Assembly: GCF_000471905.2 (NCBI RefSeq)
Contig: NW_006500065.1
Location: 1,810,860 to 1,874,859 of the forward strand
Direction of reading: 5' to 3'
Length of the DNA: 64,000 nt
DNA from: Amborella trichopoda
Lineage: Eukaryota; Streptophyta; Magnoliopsida; Amborellales; Amborellaceae
Each line of letters opens with the position of its first letter. The stretch's first letter is position 1. A program made the translations under genes and the position numbers. A model generated the notes under the pieces. The model was not told where the DNA came from. It was given only the letters and a program-made list of their open reading frames with translations, and searched no databases. Positions 1-11,149 of the stretch are shown here, piece by piece.

Positions 1-5
1 GGGAG

Positions 6-31
6 GAGAGAGAGAGAGAGAGAGAGAGAGA
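6..31. repeat. (GA)n microsatellite
   Basis: Simple GA dinucleotide run at the window edge. A CT run at 511-545 is the next one. The rest of 60-905 shows no gene, RNA or recognisable transposon. Confidence 0.9.
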
Positions 32-905
32 AAAGAGAAAGGAAGGGATGTGAGAGTTCAAATCACTCTCATGCACCTCTCAAATCAGTTCTAGGATCAG
101 GAGCAGAAGTGCGAGGCAAGGAAGCCTCAAAGTTCCATAGTCAAGGGAACATGTTTCGTACATGGGCAAATGTAGGGATCAAGATCCTGACTTTTAAGGA
201 TCAAGCTCCACAGAGCAGATCCCTTAAGGGATGGGAACCCATTCTTCCGCGTCACGATCAAGGTCCCAGAAGCTGAATTATCCATTGTACCGTAAACTAC
301 GAGCGAGTTCCATTTAACAGTATTTTTAACTTTTCCAAATTAACAAACCCAAGTATCAATATAAATGAGAATCATGTCATTGAAAACATTTTAAACTTTT
401 GTTATCAATGGAGTAAGATTTCACAAATGAGTAGTGATACTAAAAACCAATCTGGTGATGTAATACCTAATAAGACCTTGGGCACGACTAGAGGTTTGTG
501 TCCTTAGCAATCTCTCTCTCTCTCTCTCTCCCTCTCGCTCTCTCGTCAACTGGAGAAGAGATGCATTCATTGAGGACTTTTTTGGACTCTTATTCTCTTC
601 AAATTCCTTGGGGAACATTGTGGTCCATCTCCACCATTTTCTTTGTGCCAAAAATCAATTCCTAGTAAACGAGATCAAAAATTGCAATAATTGAGTTTCG
701 GCACAAAGAGATTCCAAAAACAATCGTTTTTAATCCCAAAATGAGGTATTTCTAGACCTCAAAACTCCCTACCAACTACTATTGAAACAGTGAAGCGAGT
801 AGGAGTAATAGAAGGATAGACATATGTCCCAAATCTGTGGCTTAAGAGTACAAAAGTTAGGTAGGATTAAGGAATTTCAGCAAAAACCTGCGCATCCCTT
901 ATAAA

Positions 906-2240
906 TTATGGCCATCATCATCAAATTCAAAACCTTTTCCCAACTAATTAGGATTAGCTACACGAATCCCAATCCGCCATTCTACTCTATCAAGGGTCAT
1001 ACCTCAATGAGGCCATAAGTCCCCATATCTTTTCTCACTACTTCCAGCCATTTTCTTTTGGGCCTACCTCTTGCCATTTTTGAGCCTTCCACTTGAACTA
1101 ACTCGTACCTCCTAACATGTGTTGTGCTGCGTCTGCGTTGCACAGAGCCAACCCACCTAAGTCTACTTTCACTCATCTTATCACCTATTGGTATCACGCC
1201 TAAATTCTCCCAAATATATTTTATTTGAATTCTATCCATTCTTGTCTTACCACTCATCCATCTCAACATCCTCATCTCAGTTACACTCATTCTATGATAT
1301 GTTGTTTTTTGATTGCCCAGCGTTCTGCCCCATAAAGCAAAGTCGGTCTCACAATTGCCCTATAGAACTTACCCTTCAACTTCATTAGTATGCGACGATC
1401 ACATAAAACTTCGGTTACACATTTCGACTTCACCCACCCAGCTCTAATTCTATGTGCGCCATCTTCCTCAATCTCTCTAGTTTCTTAGATTATCGACCCA
1501 AGATATCGAAAGTGTGTTCTTATTGGTATTTTTTGGTCATCAATCTTAACTGGTATTTTTTGGTCATCAATCTTAACTACTTCATTGTCTCTACTCCTAA
1601 AATTATTAAACTTGCATTCCATATACTCTGCCTTAGCATTGCTAAATTTAGAATATCTAAATTCTAAAGCATCCCTTCGAAGTTCTAAATTTGTGTTGAC
1701 GTTATTTCAGGTCTCATCGATCAAAACTTTGTCGTTCGCGAACAACATATACCACGATACCTCATCTTGTAGATGCCTAGTTAAATCATCCATGACTAAG
1801 ATAAAGAAGTATGGGCTCAATGCTGAACCCTGATGTATACCTATTGTCACTAAAAACTTACTCGTCTCTCCACTATTTGTTCACACACTGGCTAACACTC
1901 CCTTGCACAAATCTTTCACCAAGTCGATGTAGTGTCTGAAAAATCCTTTCTTTTTCAACACCCACTAAATCAATTTTCGAGGTACTCTATCATAAGATTT
2001 CTCTAGATCAATAAAGACTATGTGGTGATCTTTTCCCTTCATCTTAAACTCCTCAATCAGCTACCCAAGTAGGAAAATAGCCTCAGTTGTTGAACTACTA
2101 GGTATAAAACCGAATTGGTTCTTTAATACACTTGTTTCATGCCTCTTAGTCGTTGCTCAATCAATGTCTCCCACAACATCATAGTGTGGCTCATAAGTTT
2201 AATTCCTCTATAGTCCACACAATTATGTATTTCCCCTATT
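906..2240 (-). mobile_element. RTE-type LINE remnant, 3' part (reverse transcriptase)
   Basis: A non-LTR retrotransposon fragment read on the minus strand. The frames, broken by several stops and shifts, give the plant RTE reverse-transcriptase signatures in order: NCVDYRGIKLMSHTMMLWE near 2180-2225, DHHIVFIDLEKSYDRVPRKL near 1970-2030, and the catalytic box as MLFANDKVLIDET near 1715-1755, where the second catalytic Asp is replaced by Asn (usual box F-A-D-D). The last 97 codons (997-1290) carry the conserved RTE C-terminus with SRLRWVGSVQRR. The 3' end near 906 has the CATCATCAT-type tail seen minus-strand in this clade. No 5' half is present beyond 2240, so it is 5'-truncated. It lies downstream of the DCAF4-like exons in the same orientation, so it may sit in one of that gene's introns. 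Confidence 0.85.
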
Positions 2241-2827
2241 AACTGCAGCCAAAAGCCGAAACTAGGGTTTTCTTGAATAACTTTTGTGAGTCAAGTTTTG
2301 GTGGGAAGTTTAAATAAAGCAATTTAAAAACAGTCTCGAACTCAATCACAAACACGAGGTAGGCTCCTATTAGACTTGGACATTGATTAGACACCCAAAT
2401 TGAAAGATCTTCACAGCTCGCTTTCAAACTACCTAAACCTGAGAGTGTTGGTTAGAGACACCATTAAAAATACCAACAACTTTCACATTAGTGAAGTATA
2501 CACAGTTAACTAACATACCATATTCAAAGTATAAATCATCGACCTACAAGTGCATAAGAGGGAACAACTACACCAAAGCTCACACAGAAATAACAAGAGC
2601 CAGTTATTTATCTCTCCACACGTTCATTCTAAGTTTGATTTCAGCATCTATTGAGACTAGGCTTCTTTACCAGCATCACAAGCTTGGAATACAAATATTT
2701 ATACAGTTTACTGTATCAAATATGAAGGTATTACCTGGCCCAGAACTCAAAGCCCAAATATGTGTGATTAGAAGTTCAGAACTTTACTATAAAGCATATA
2801 GGAAGCAGGTAATGCTTTGGAAATTAC

Positions 2828-3120
2828 CTGAACACACTTCTGGGTTTTGTCGGGGAAGAGAGCTTTGTCCCCAGGACGTTTGATGGGGAAGTACCTATTC
2901 TTCTCGGGATCAAAGTAAAAACCAGGAAGATCTGCGCATGTGAATAAAACCCTAAATTCATTTTGATGCCGAGGCAGAAACTTGAATGGCAACAGCAAAA
3001 CAAACAAGCGAGAGAGGGAATTGAACAATCAGAAAACAAAGTAATTTAATTTTGAGAATCCAACAATCGAGAAAAGAAAGAGATACAGAAACAGAGAAGA
3101 GTCGAAGTACCTGATGGCAT
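2828..3120 (-). CDS. DCAF4-like WD40 protein, first two coding exons (partial)
   Basis: Two exons on the minus strand. Exon 1 coding (3111-3120) is ATG CCA TCA G, followed by donor gtacttc. A 179-bp intron (2932-3110) ends in gcgcag. Exon 2 (2828-2931) runs to CAG before donor gtaatttcc. The spliced start reads MPSDLPGFYFDPEKNRYFPI. The motif LPGFYFDPEKxRYF is the N-terminal signature of DCAF4/WDR21-type proteins, substrate adaptors of CUL4-DDB1 ubiquitin ligases with WD40 repeats further on. Neither later exons nor WD40 repeats are seen. They must lie across a second intron, which holds or borders the LINE at 906-2240, and before the window start. The start is chosen because both splice sites fit and the codon across the junction (G|AT, Asp) restores the family motif. 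Single-frame reads of exon 2 starting inside the intron are less likely. Confidence 0.7.
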
Positions 3121-3269
3121 GTCTCCTGCACAAGGAATAGAAGCGTTCGGCACAGAATACGAAAAGGACTTGACTCACGAGGGAAGAGGAGCGAGCCGCC
3201 TGAACTTAACAGAGATAATAAAATACGGGATAATTTACGCTACCATACTTTCTTACTAATCTTTCTTTC

Positions 3270-3450
3270 TCTTATAAATAAAATAGGTTCGTAGCTTCGT
3301 GGCAACCCAGAAATCCATCTCGGCTTCAAGTTGGCTTTGTATGGTTGGTTCTCTTTCTTTTATTTATAAATAAAACGCTAGTAGCTTCGTAGCTTCGTGG
3401 CGACCCAAAAAAACCCCTCAGGCGTGGAATTAGCTTTGTATAGTTGGTTT
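3270..3450. repeat. Tandem duplication of about 90 bp
   Basis: Two diverged copies, about 3274-3357 and 3361-3450, share in order: TATAAATAAAA, GTAGCTTCGTGGC, ACCCA, and TTGGCTTTGTATGGTTGGTT (second copy TAGCTTTGTATAGTTGGTT). They lie 150-330 bp upstream of the DCAF4-like ATG (minus), in its promoter region, and both carry a TATAAATA string. Confidence 0.65.
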
Positions 3451-3516
3451 CGCATATAAAATTTCTTCATATAAAACATGAATGTGGTAGTGCACACCCG
3501 TCACAAAAAAAATATA

Positions 3517-4370
3517 GGGAAAATCGCAAAAAACCTTCAAAACTGGACTTTTTACACACTTCATCCGTCACCCAATTATTTTAGCAAATACCCCCCGTAC
3601 AAATATTTGTTGTTTAGATGGAAATACCTTTTCCTCGTATAACAAATTATTTTCCTTTGCGAGGGAGGATCGGCGTTTTGAACTGGAAGTCCGGCGATTA
3701 TTTTTACTGAAATCCGATGATTATTTTTGCTTGAATGGCCAGTCCGATGTTTCATGGTAGCGGTCCGACGTTTCATGGTGGCGGTCTTGTGTTTCAAGGT
3801 GGCAGTCGCACATTTCATGGTGGCAAAGCGACTCTTTATTTTTTTGTTGGAATGGTGGTCCGGCATTTTGAAGTTCCGGTCTGGCGGGCAGTCCATCATT
3901 TTGAAGTTGCAGTCCGACATTTGAAGGCACAGTCCGACGTTTTAATATGGCGGTCCGGCATTTTGAAGTGTTTTAATATGGCGGTCCAACATTTTGAAGC
4001 GTTTTAATATGGCGGTCCAGCATTTTGAAGGGCAGTCTGGCATTTTGAAGTAGCGGTTTGACATTTTGAAGTCTGGCGTTTTGAAGTAGCGGTTTGACGT
4101 TTCGAAGTGAGCACATTTTGAAATTAGCAGTCTCGCGTTGTACAAGTGTGGTCAAGCGTTTCCTTTTTATTGGGATCCGAAAATAATTTCTTACATGAGG
4201 GAATGGTATTTTCGTCAACAAATAAGTTTTTGTATGGGGGTATTTTTTTATATATGGTATTTGCTAGGAAACATGATTTTTTTTTTTTTTTTGTAGAAAA
4301 TTGCTAAGAACAGTTGGGTAGAGTAAAGTACATAAAAACTCTTTTTCAAAAGGGTTTTTGCAATTTTCCC
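3517..4370. mobile_element. Non-autonomous Mutator-like element with 9-bp TSD
   Basis: An 854-bp element bounded by inverted repeats of about 75 bp. The left end begins GGGAAAATCGCAAAAAACC and the right end, reverse-complemented, begins GGGAAAATTGCAAAAACCC. Both arms continue through matching ACCCAA and TTAGCAA blocks. A perfect 9-bp direct repeat, AAAAATATA, flanks it (3508-3516 and 4371-4379). Long TIRs plus a 9-bp TSD are the hallmark of Mutator-like transposons. No transposase is encoded. The interior is a degenerate tandem array, listed separately. It lies about 400 bp upstream of the DCAF4-like start codon. Confidence 0.9.
3720..4140. repeat. Tandem array inside the Mutator-like element
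   Basis: About 20-21-bp imperfect units such as GCGGTCCGACGTTTCATGGTG grade into GCGGTCCGGCATTTTGAAG and longer composite units with GTTTTAATATG. The array is much richer in G+C than the flanks and leaves most frames open on both strands, so it yields spurious 65-115-codon ORFs. No protein family is recognised. Confidence 0.8.
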
Positions 4371-4379
4371 AAAAATATA

Positions 4380-5060
4380 TCACACGTTACTTTGTATATA
4401 TCACCAACCCCATTACTTTATTAAGGCTATGTTTGATGAAATAGCATTTAAATATTCAAATTTTTGGAAATTTGTGTATAGCCATAATTGGCTTTCCACA
4501 TATCAAGATTGTTTATTATATTGATGGTGTTTTTAGATTGTTTACTATATTGATTGGTGTTTTTTAGTTCTGTTTGACTGTCTATGGTAATTCTGAATCT
4601 CCACTCTCTCCATTGAATTGACCCCACTGTTATTCTCTGCAGAAAGAAAGCTTGTTGTTTTACAACAAAAATCAATTTATTTTTCACAAAATATTTATTT
4701 TGATATTTTTATTGGATTCTAATATTTTTAAAGAGCACACTCCAAAAATTTCAAGCGATTTGGATTTATATAAAAAATTTAAAATTCAAATACAAAATGC
4801 AATCGTGATCATTAGATCGGCCCATATTCAATCTAGGCTGTTGAATGTATACGTAGCGGTAGGCTAATGGACCTACGCCAACATATCATTATATATATAG
4901 GTAAAGGTGCCGTACACCCCATCACGTATGGCATGTTGATGCGCCAACAACCTGGATGATTCTGCTGGAGATGGATAGCCACAATTGAAGAGAGCAAAAC
5001 TCACGCTTTTATATTTGAAAATGGAGCTTGCATAGATGTGCAAATTGCCTCCTAGTATAT
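4380..5060. other. Intergenic, with half of a MITE
   Basis: No gene is seen. About 4690-4850 matches the right half of the MITE at 43537-43912: shared TTTCAAGYGATTTGRATTT, AAATACAA and an ATTCAATCTAGG-like stretch. A 30-bp unit is tandemly doubled at 4508-4568 (GATTGTTTAYTATATTGAT). Confidence 0.45.
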
Positions 5061-5094
5061 AGAGATGGCAGGGCTACCTATTACATCAAACCCT

Positions 5095-5530
5095 TCTTAT
5101 ACGCAATCTCTCTCAAACCCTTCTTATACGCAATCTCTCTCTCCCTACCAATGCTACCACTCCCTCTCTCTCTCTAAACCAGACGAGCCATCTCTCCCTC
5201 ACTCCCTCTCTCTAAACCAAAGGAGCCATCTCTCCCTCGTGCACTCTCTCTCCAAACCAAACAAGCCATCTCTCCCTTGCGCCCCCTCTCTCTAAACCAA
5301 AGCCTCATCTCTCCTTCTCACCCTCTCTCTAAACCAAAGCTGCATCCATCTCTCCCTCTTGCCCTTTCTGTTCTCTCTCTGTTCCTCTCATGCGCGATCT
5401 CTCTCTCTCTCTCCATTTTTCTCCCTTGCTCTCATAGACTACAGTAAGGAAGCCCTACCAAACTGTTATCTCTCTCTCCTCTCTCTCTTTCTCTCTCTCT
5501 CTCCCTCTCTCTCTCGCTCGTTGTCACAGA
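5095..5530. repeat. CT-rich tract with ~50-bp imperfect tandem repeats
   Basis: Repeats of the form CTCTCTCTAAACCAAA-GAGCC-ATCTCTCCCTC occur about five times (5160-5350), preceded by a doubled AACCCTTCTTATACGCAATC, then plain CT repeats to 5520. The small open frames here are repeat-derived. It lies upstream of the GRF zinc-finger remnant and could be its leader, but no exon joining them is shown. The stretch 5540-6440 holds no recognisable feature. Confidence 0.7.
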
Positions 5531-6443
5531 GGTATGAATAACTTGTATTATTTCGTATTAGTACTCTATTTCTGGGTTTTTTAGTCTAAAACCCTGTGAT
5601 GGGTTTGTAGTTATGAGTTATTGGGTTTGCATATAGGAAATGTTATTAGCTTTTGATTGGCTTTGTATAGGTTTTGTATTTCTGGGTTACTAAGTTTGTC
5701 ACCATTTCAATGCTCATCCTATTTTTATTTCCTTGTCGAATCTTGCTACTGATGTATTCTTGCCTGCTAATTGTGTTTATCAGATACAATTAGGTGCAAT
5801 TTATAGATCAAATTGAATGCCTTTTTAATGGAAATGAGTCAAATGTATGTTAATGCATGGCATTATTAATTATTCTTATAGAAAATTATTACTGGCTTAT
5901 GTTTCTTATCTGGTAGTCTGGAACTTACTTTCTTGAGCCATTTTATTATTGAGAAAGCATTACACATGTACTACCAATATTTGTATGCTACATAGACAAG
6001 GTGGCATATATGCTAAATTATACAAAAGCTCACCATTTAAAAAGAAAATAAATTAAACTTTCACTCTAGGCAGATTCTGTAGTGTCTCTTTGAAAGTATG
6101 TATTATGCGTATCATGTGTAAATTGTCATTGTTTGCTTGCAAGTATATCTGATTTGAATAGGCTTATTTGTTTAACCTGCAATGATTGACTAGTTTGGTC
6201 CAGGTGTTTCATGCTATATGTATGAGATTTGTTTTCCATTTGTTAAGTGTTTGATTATACTATACATTTTTTTTTTTGACTTGTGCTTTAAAGGAAGTTA
6301 TTGAGTCTATAAGGGATGCTTGTTTTTGTATGAGAATATAAAAACCTTATAAAAACAAAAAAGAGATTTCCAAGAGAAATTCATTTCCTTTGTTTCCTTT
6401 TTATGAAATTGGAATGTAGGTCTAGACCTTTGAACTAGCCAGC

Positions 6444-6818
6444 ATGTCATCAGTTTCCACAAATGCTGGAGGATATCCATGTTGAATCTGTCCACGGTGC
6501 AACTTACAATACAACTTAAGTACATCAAGCTCTCTATCTAACCATGGAGGAAAGTACTACCGGTGTCCAAACTGTACTTTTTTCCAATGGTACAATGACT
6601 ATATGGAAGGGATGAATTATAGTGTAAACTTGAGGCATCGTGATATACACCAAAATAATCAGTCACAAGTATCGCAAGAGCATATTATAGTCAATCTTGA
6701 ACCGATGGTCATTTAACAACAAATTGTTGATACTTTAGGCCATATGCAACAATTTCTATTTTTCTTGTGTATAGGGAATACGTTTATGTTTGTATTACTT
6801 TTGTTGAAAAGTATTTGA
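6444..6818 (+). pseudogene. Small GRF-type zinc-finger protein, broken by two in-frame stops
   Basis: One frame from ATG at 6444 to TGA at 6816-6818 (124 codons before the final stop, two of them internal stops). It contains ICPRCN near codon 15 and YYRCPNCTFFQWYND near codon 40. That is the C-x2-C...C-x2-C plus FFQW pattern of GRF zinc fingers, nucleic-acid-binding modules common in small plant proteins. The C-terminus ends in a hydrophobic segment (FLFFLCIGNTFMFVLLLL), as these small plant proteins often do. The frame is interrupted by TGA at 6483-6485 and TAA at 6714-6716, so it is a pseudogene unless those codons are errors or spliced around. Coding similarity continues across both stops without a frame change, which suggests fairly recent decay. 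Such genes are often multicopy, and a transposon-carried origin is possible. Confidence 0.65.
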
Positions 6819-7430
6819 TATGACTAGATAGTTGGTCTCACAACTCATGAAACAATTATTGGTGTTGATATTGAATTTAGACCGGAGTGAATTAAAGTCA
6901 ATATGATTTATCCGGTTGAAGAAGACTACCTCTAAATGTGATTTGGTTTGAAATAGTGTTGCAATGGCTTGAGTCTAAAGAGTGTTGCATCACATATTTT
7001 CAATGAACTACGAAATCCATAATCACTCATCCACTAAAACTGAGGCAACGGACATTATATGGTATTGTTACCCATGTGATGGTCTCATGCAATTGCTTTG
7101 ACACTAGAATTTATTGTAATTCTTTTGCAATTGATATGCATTTTTTATTATCATAAAAGGAGAGACTACCTCACAATCTTCAAAGATGCTAAACAATAAT
7201 TCAAATACTATTGAGATGTAGGAGGTGACAAAGGGCTGCGAATGGATGGATCAACTTCGATAGGCATTCATTGGGATGAAAAAATTAGCAAGGCTACGTA
7301 TGCTTCAACAGAAGCTCCTTATTGCTACAGATATAAGTTCCCTTTACTAGAGGTCCTGAATGGTAAAAAAAACTAAGATGTTTCTGATGATTTTTAAATT
7401 TAAAATGGATAGATAGGGGTTAAGGTGGGG

Positions 7431-8246
7431 AATACTCATTTCTTTCCTACAATGATAAAAGTAACCAATCTGTAGGGTTCTTGGGAACCCCTAGCTTGCA
7501 GGATCGGGAATCTCAAATACCGGGATTCCACCCAAGGTCGTGTACATGATTGGCTAAATATGAAGTAGATGAATCCAACTATAAATCGAGTGCGAGAAAT
7601 AAAACTAACGCAAAAAAGCACATCATCACAACACACGATTTACGCGGTTCACCCCGTAGGTCTACATCCAAAACCTCGGCAACTAAAAATCCACTATCAC
7701 AATGAAGATTACAGTTTTGGGTTACAAGAGATATACCTCTCTCTAAACATTGATAAAAGACCATCACCGATCTTCCTTTCAACTCGCTCTCTCAACAGAG
7801 CAATACCGTCAATCGATAACTTCTTTTCCACCACAATACTGCTACCAGAAAAATAATCTCGAGAGCAATCGAGATATTTTCTCTCTCTAAAATGGAAGCC
7901 TTACCAATCTAAAATTCATGGGAATACCACCTCTCTCTCGGAGGCCATGTCTCTCTCTCTTGGAGACCAATTTCCATCTTGGAGATCCCTTCTCATAACC
8001 CCCAAAGGGGTGACCTTCAAAATGATGGGTATTATTTCTTTCTCAGCCTATTATATAGAGATCACTTGCTTGCTTCCCAAGAAAGTCTTTTTTCACTCTT
8101 AATTCTTTAGAATAAAATATGGGTAATGGGGATTTGGCTATCACCAAACCCAACATGATCAAACACAAGCAAGGGAGGCAAATGCAATGGAATCTCTCTC
8201 TCTGGGGCGGCTATTGTTAAGAGGAGCAATACTCATTTCTTTTCTA
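7431..8246. repeat. Segment between 19-bp direct repeats (possible insertion)
   Basis: AATACTCATTTCTTTCCTA at 7431-7449 recurs at 8228-8246 with one mismatch. The 778 bp between includes a CT-rich part (7860-8000) and a stretch ACACGATTTACGCGGTTCACC (7636-7655 region) of a kind I associate with plant LTR-type repeats. No tail or terminal inversions are seen, so the class is undetermined. 6819-7430 shows nothing recognisable. Confidence 0.35.
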
Positions 8247-8249
8247 TAC

Positions 8250-9299
8250 TAAAAAAGAAACTATGCCCATTGTAAAAGAACTAAAAATATGGATTGCTAC
8301 TTTTCACGAAATGGCCCACATTCACCACACAGATCAGCAACTTCCCTTAGACTTGCTAACTATGCTCTATACTTGAATGTCAACATGGTATATTAGCAAA
8401 GGGTGTGGTTCTGAAGCTCTAAACAATCAAAGTAAGGTGCACCTTGAAATATTGCTGAAAGATATTATTTCAGTACTGAAAATCTTTGTGATGACCTGAA
8501 AATTTATTTTCATGTCTAATTATAAAATTTAAAGCTTAAAAAATAGTGTACATCAAGTAGATCTATGAATACTTGATCATCTTAAAAATTGACGTTTCAG
8601 AAAATGTATTACAAGATGCACTATTTTCAAGACTTAAAGTCCACTTGTTCTCATGTTCATACATCTTGACATTAAGATGATCAATTTGAAGATTTTTGTA
8701 GATCGAAACAATCTCTTGTAGTGAGTTTTTAAGGTTCATTTTAATTTGACTGCTTAGGGCCTCACCCTTATATAAACTTACTCTATTAGTTAATCTTTTA
8801 AAAGTGTCGGACATAATCTTTGTGTATAGGCATGCGCCTATCTATATCCTTACTACGTTGGTTTCAATGTGTAACCATATACACATCCTATCTTGTCAAA
8901 AAGAAAAAACTGTAACACACATACTCATCTTCTACATGTGCTATTCATACATATAACATGTACATTTTTACGCGTAATACGTTATTGTAGGTGCGTACCT
9001 AAATACTGTCAAGAGTGCATGCTAGTGAAGGAAAAATCACAACTGTTAGATCTACCAAACCGAGCTTCCCATGCATCAATACCCATATTGTGTTATCATT
9101 ATTAGGACAATTGTTTCATTCTGGCTGAGCCGCATTTCTACATATGCGGTCTAGAAAGTGTAAAGCATCCATCTTAAATATGGATGCAAGTAAGTGTTCC
9201 ATCTAAAAAACAATGAAAACTAACGGTTCAAATATTTTCTTACTAAAATTATCATATTTAGCTTTTAAAATTGATTTATTTATTCATATTCATGATTTC
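8250..9299. other. Intergenic, no gene seen
   Basis: AT-rich. TGTGATGACCTGAAAATTT at about 8486 resembles the start of the LTR-like segment at 9300 and may be a second, truncated LTR start. Small palindromes (ATAGGCATGCGCCTAT near 8825; CCGCAT...ATGCGG at 9131-9150) are present. Confidence 0.3.
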
Positions 9300-9327
9300 T
9301 GTGATGACTCAAAATTTTTGAAACTAG

Positions 9328-9369
9328 ATAATAATAATAATAATATAATAATAATAATAATAATAATAA
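9328..9369. repeat. (TAA)n microsatellite
   Basis: Trinucleotide run with one interruption, just inside the candidate LTR start. Confidence 0.9.
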
Positions 9370-10718
9370 ATTTAGCATTATAATATTATGTGTACCAATT
9401 TTAAATTAATACACATGAATTATTCCGTTATATAAAATACACTAAATTTTGTATTATAGAGTTCAATTAAGTCATTTGTTAAACACTTGGATGGTTCAAA
9501 GTTATTTGGGTGGACCTCAGATCCACCATTACTTTGCTTTTTAACTTTTATAAGGAGTAGGGGTGCGCCCCTTTTAATTTTCTATTGACGTCTCTTTTGA
9601 TGAGGTATTATATCTCTTTCTCTCTCATCGTATTGGTCCTCATGCTTCTGGCGCTTGGCATATGCCCTCTACCTGTTTCTATCACCCCATTACACAAACC
9701 CATAGAACGAGCTACTGTACATCTTGAGAAGGATAAAGACGATGGAGAAGAGCGAAAACAATGGACTGAAATATTGTCTTGGGAGCCTCGAGCCTTTCTT
9801 TTTCACAATTTTTAATATTGTCCTTGATGGTGTTGCTTGGTGGCCATTTAGGGCCACAAGGGTTCCAAAGGATAAGAAACATCCATGTGAAGTAGGGACG
9901 ACTTCTTTCAATAAATAGGATGACTATCTTATGGCATCATGAAGTGAATGATGAATTTTAAATTGTGTCCACACATTAGCAAGTTCTGAGCCAAAGATGC
10001 TTCTCGGCCTTAGTGAAGCGAGATGATAAAGAGTCTGTGTTGACTTAAAATCAAATGAGTATTTTAATTTCTCTCGCATCTCAACTGGCACATAAGTAAG
10101 CGATCTCATTCTCCTAAAAAATAGTTCGTTTTTAATAAAATTATGATATTCTGTACATCACTTTTATAAGTATTATGCGTAAATGATTTCATTTTCTTCT
10201 AAAGTAGAATTGGTAATTCCTATTTTAGTAAAATTGTGAGATTTCCTTCTATTGTTAATTCACGTGCAAATGATTTCATTCTCTCATAAAATCATTATTC
10301 GAAAAATTGATATTTCTGCACTTGATTGTAGTATTGCCACTACTGTAAGATTCACACATTTCTGTATTTAATTGTATTTTATCCGTCTAAACGCTATCTA
10401 TTCTTGTGAAATGAGTATTTACGAATTTGCATTCCCATAAATTGTGATAATTCCGTATTAAGTTTTGGGTTCCTATAAGAGTTTTTCTATTGATATTAGA
10501 CTGTCTATCATGTTACATTTCAAGAATGTCTTTTCGAACTACTACCTTTCTGAAATTATTGCCCAAAATGTTTGACTGGCTACTTATAGATATTTCAAGG
10601 AAAGTGATTGTTATTAATTGTTTCAAGTGAATTCACATTAAGGACTTCAATGATATTTTAAATATATGATATTGATGTTTTCTGATGTTTAAAGAGTTCC
10701 AGAGATAATTTAAGTATA

Positions 10719-11030
10719 AGTGGACCCATCCAGAACGCTGGTGGGGTATTTAGACTCATCCGGTACGCCGGTGATGCATTATTGGATCTGCAGGGATTAA
10801 ATGGACTCATCCAAGACACTGGTGGGGTATTTAGACTCATCGGGTATGCCGGTGAGGTATGATTAGACCTGTAGAGATTAAGTGGACCCATCTAAGATGT
10901 TAGTGGGGTATTTGGACTCATCCGGTACGCGGGTGAGGTATGTTTGGACCTACAGGGATTAGGTGGACCCATTCAGGACATTGGTAGGGTATATAGGTGA
11001 CCTAATTGGGACGCCAGTAGGGTACTTTGT
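10719..11030. repeat. 81-bp minisatellite, about 3.5 units
   Basis: Units start at about 10719, 10800, 10881 and 10961. Each is a doublet of related halves (GGACTCATCCAAGACACTGG / GACTCATCCGGTACGCCGG) followed by a GGATTA-type end. Since 81 is divisible by three, the minus strand stays open for 77 codons, but no known protein is matched. Confidence 0.85.
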
Positions 11031-11149
11031 AAAATCTTTTGAATTATGCATTTCTATTAAAGTGTTTATATGCATTTCAATCTTTTGAATTGTGTTAAAT
11101 TGTATGTTTCTAAAAGTGAAATTGTTCTCCATAAATGCTCTTCCTCAGG

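Noticed and set aside
1188-1833. Plus-strand frames within the LINE at 906-2240
   Set aside because: Antisense shadows of the minus-strand reverse-transcriptase remnant.
3576-4221. Overlapping frames 60-115 codons long in the Mutator-like element
   Set aside because: Tandem array artefacts open on both strands; no family resemblance.
9585-9918. Overlapping frames on both strands near 9.6-9.9 kb as a gene
   Set aside because: No domain, no supporting composition, and they lie inside the candidate LTR.
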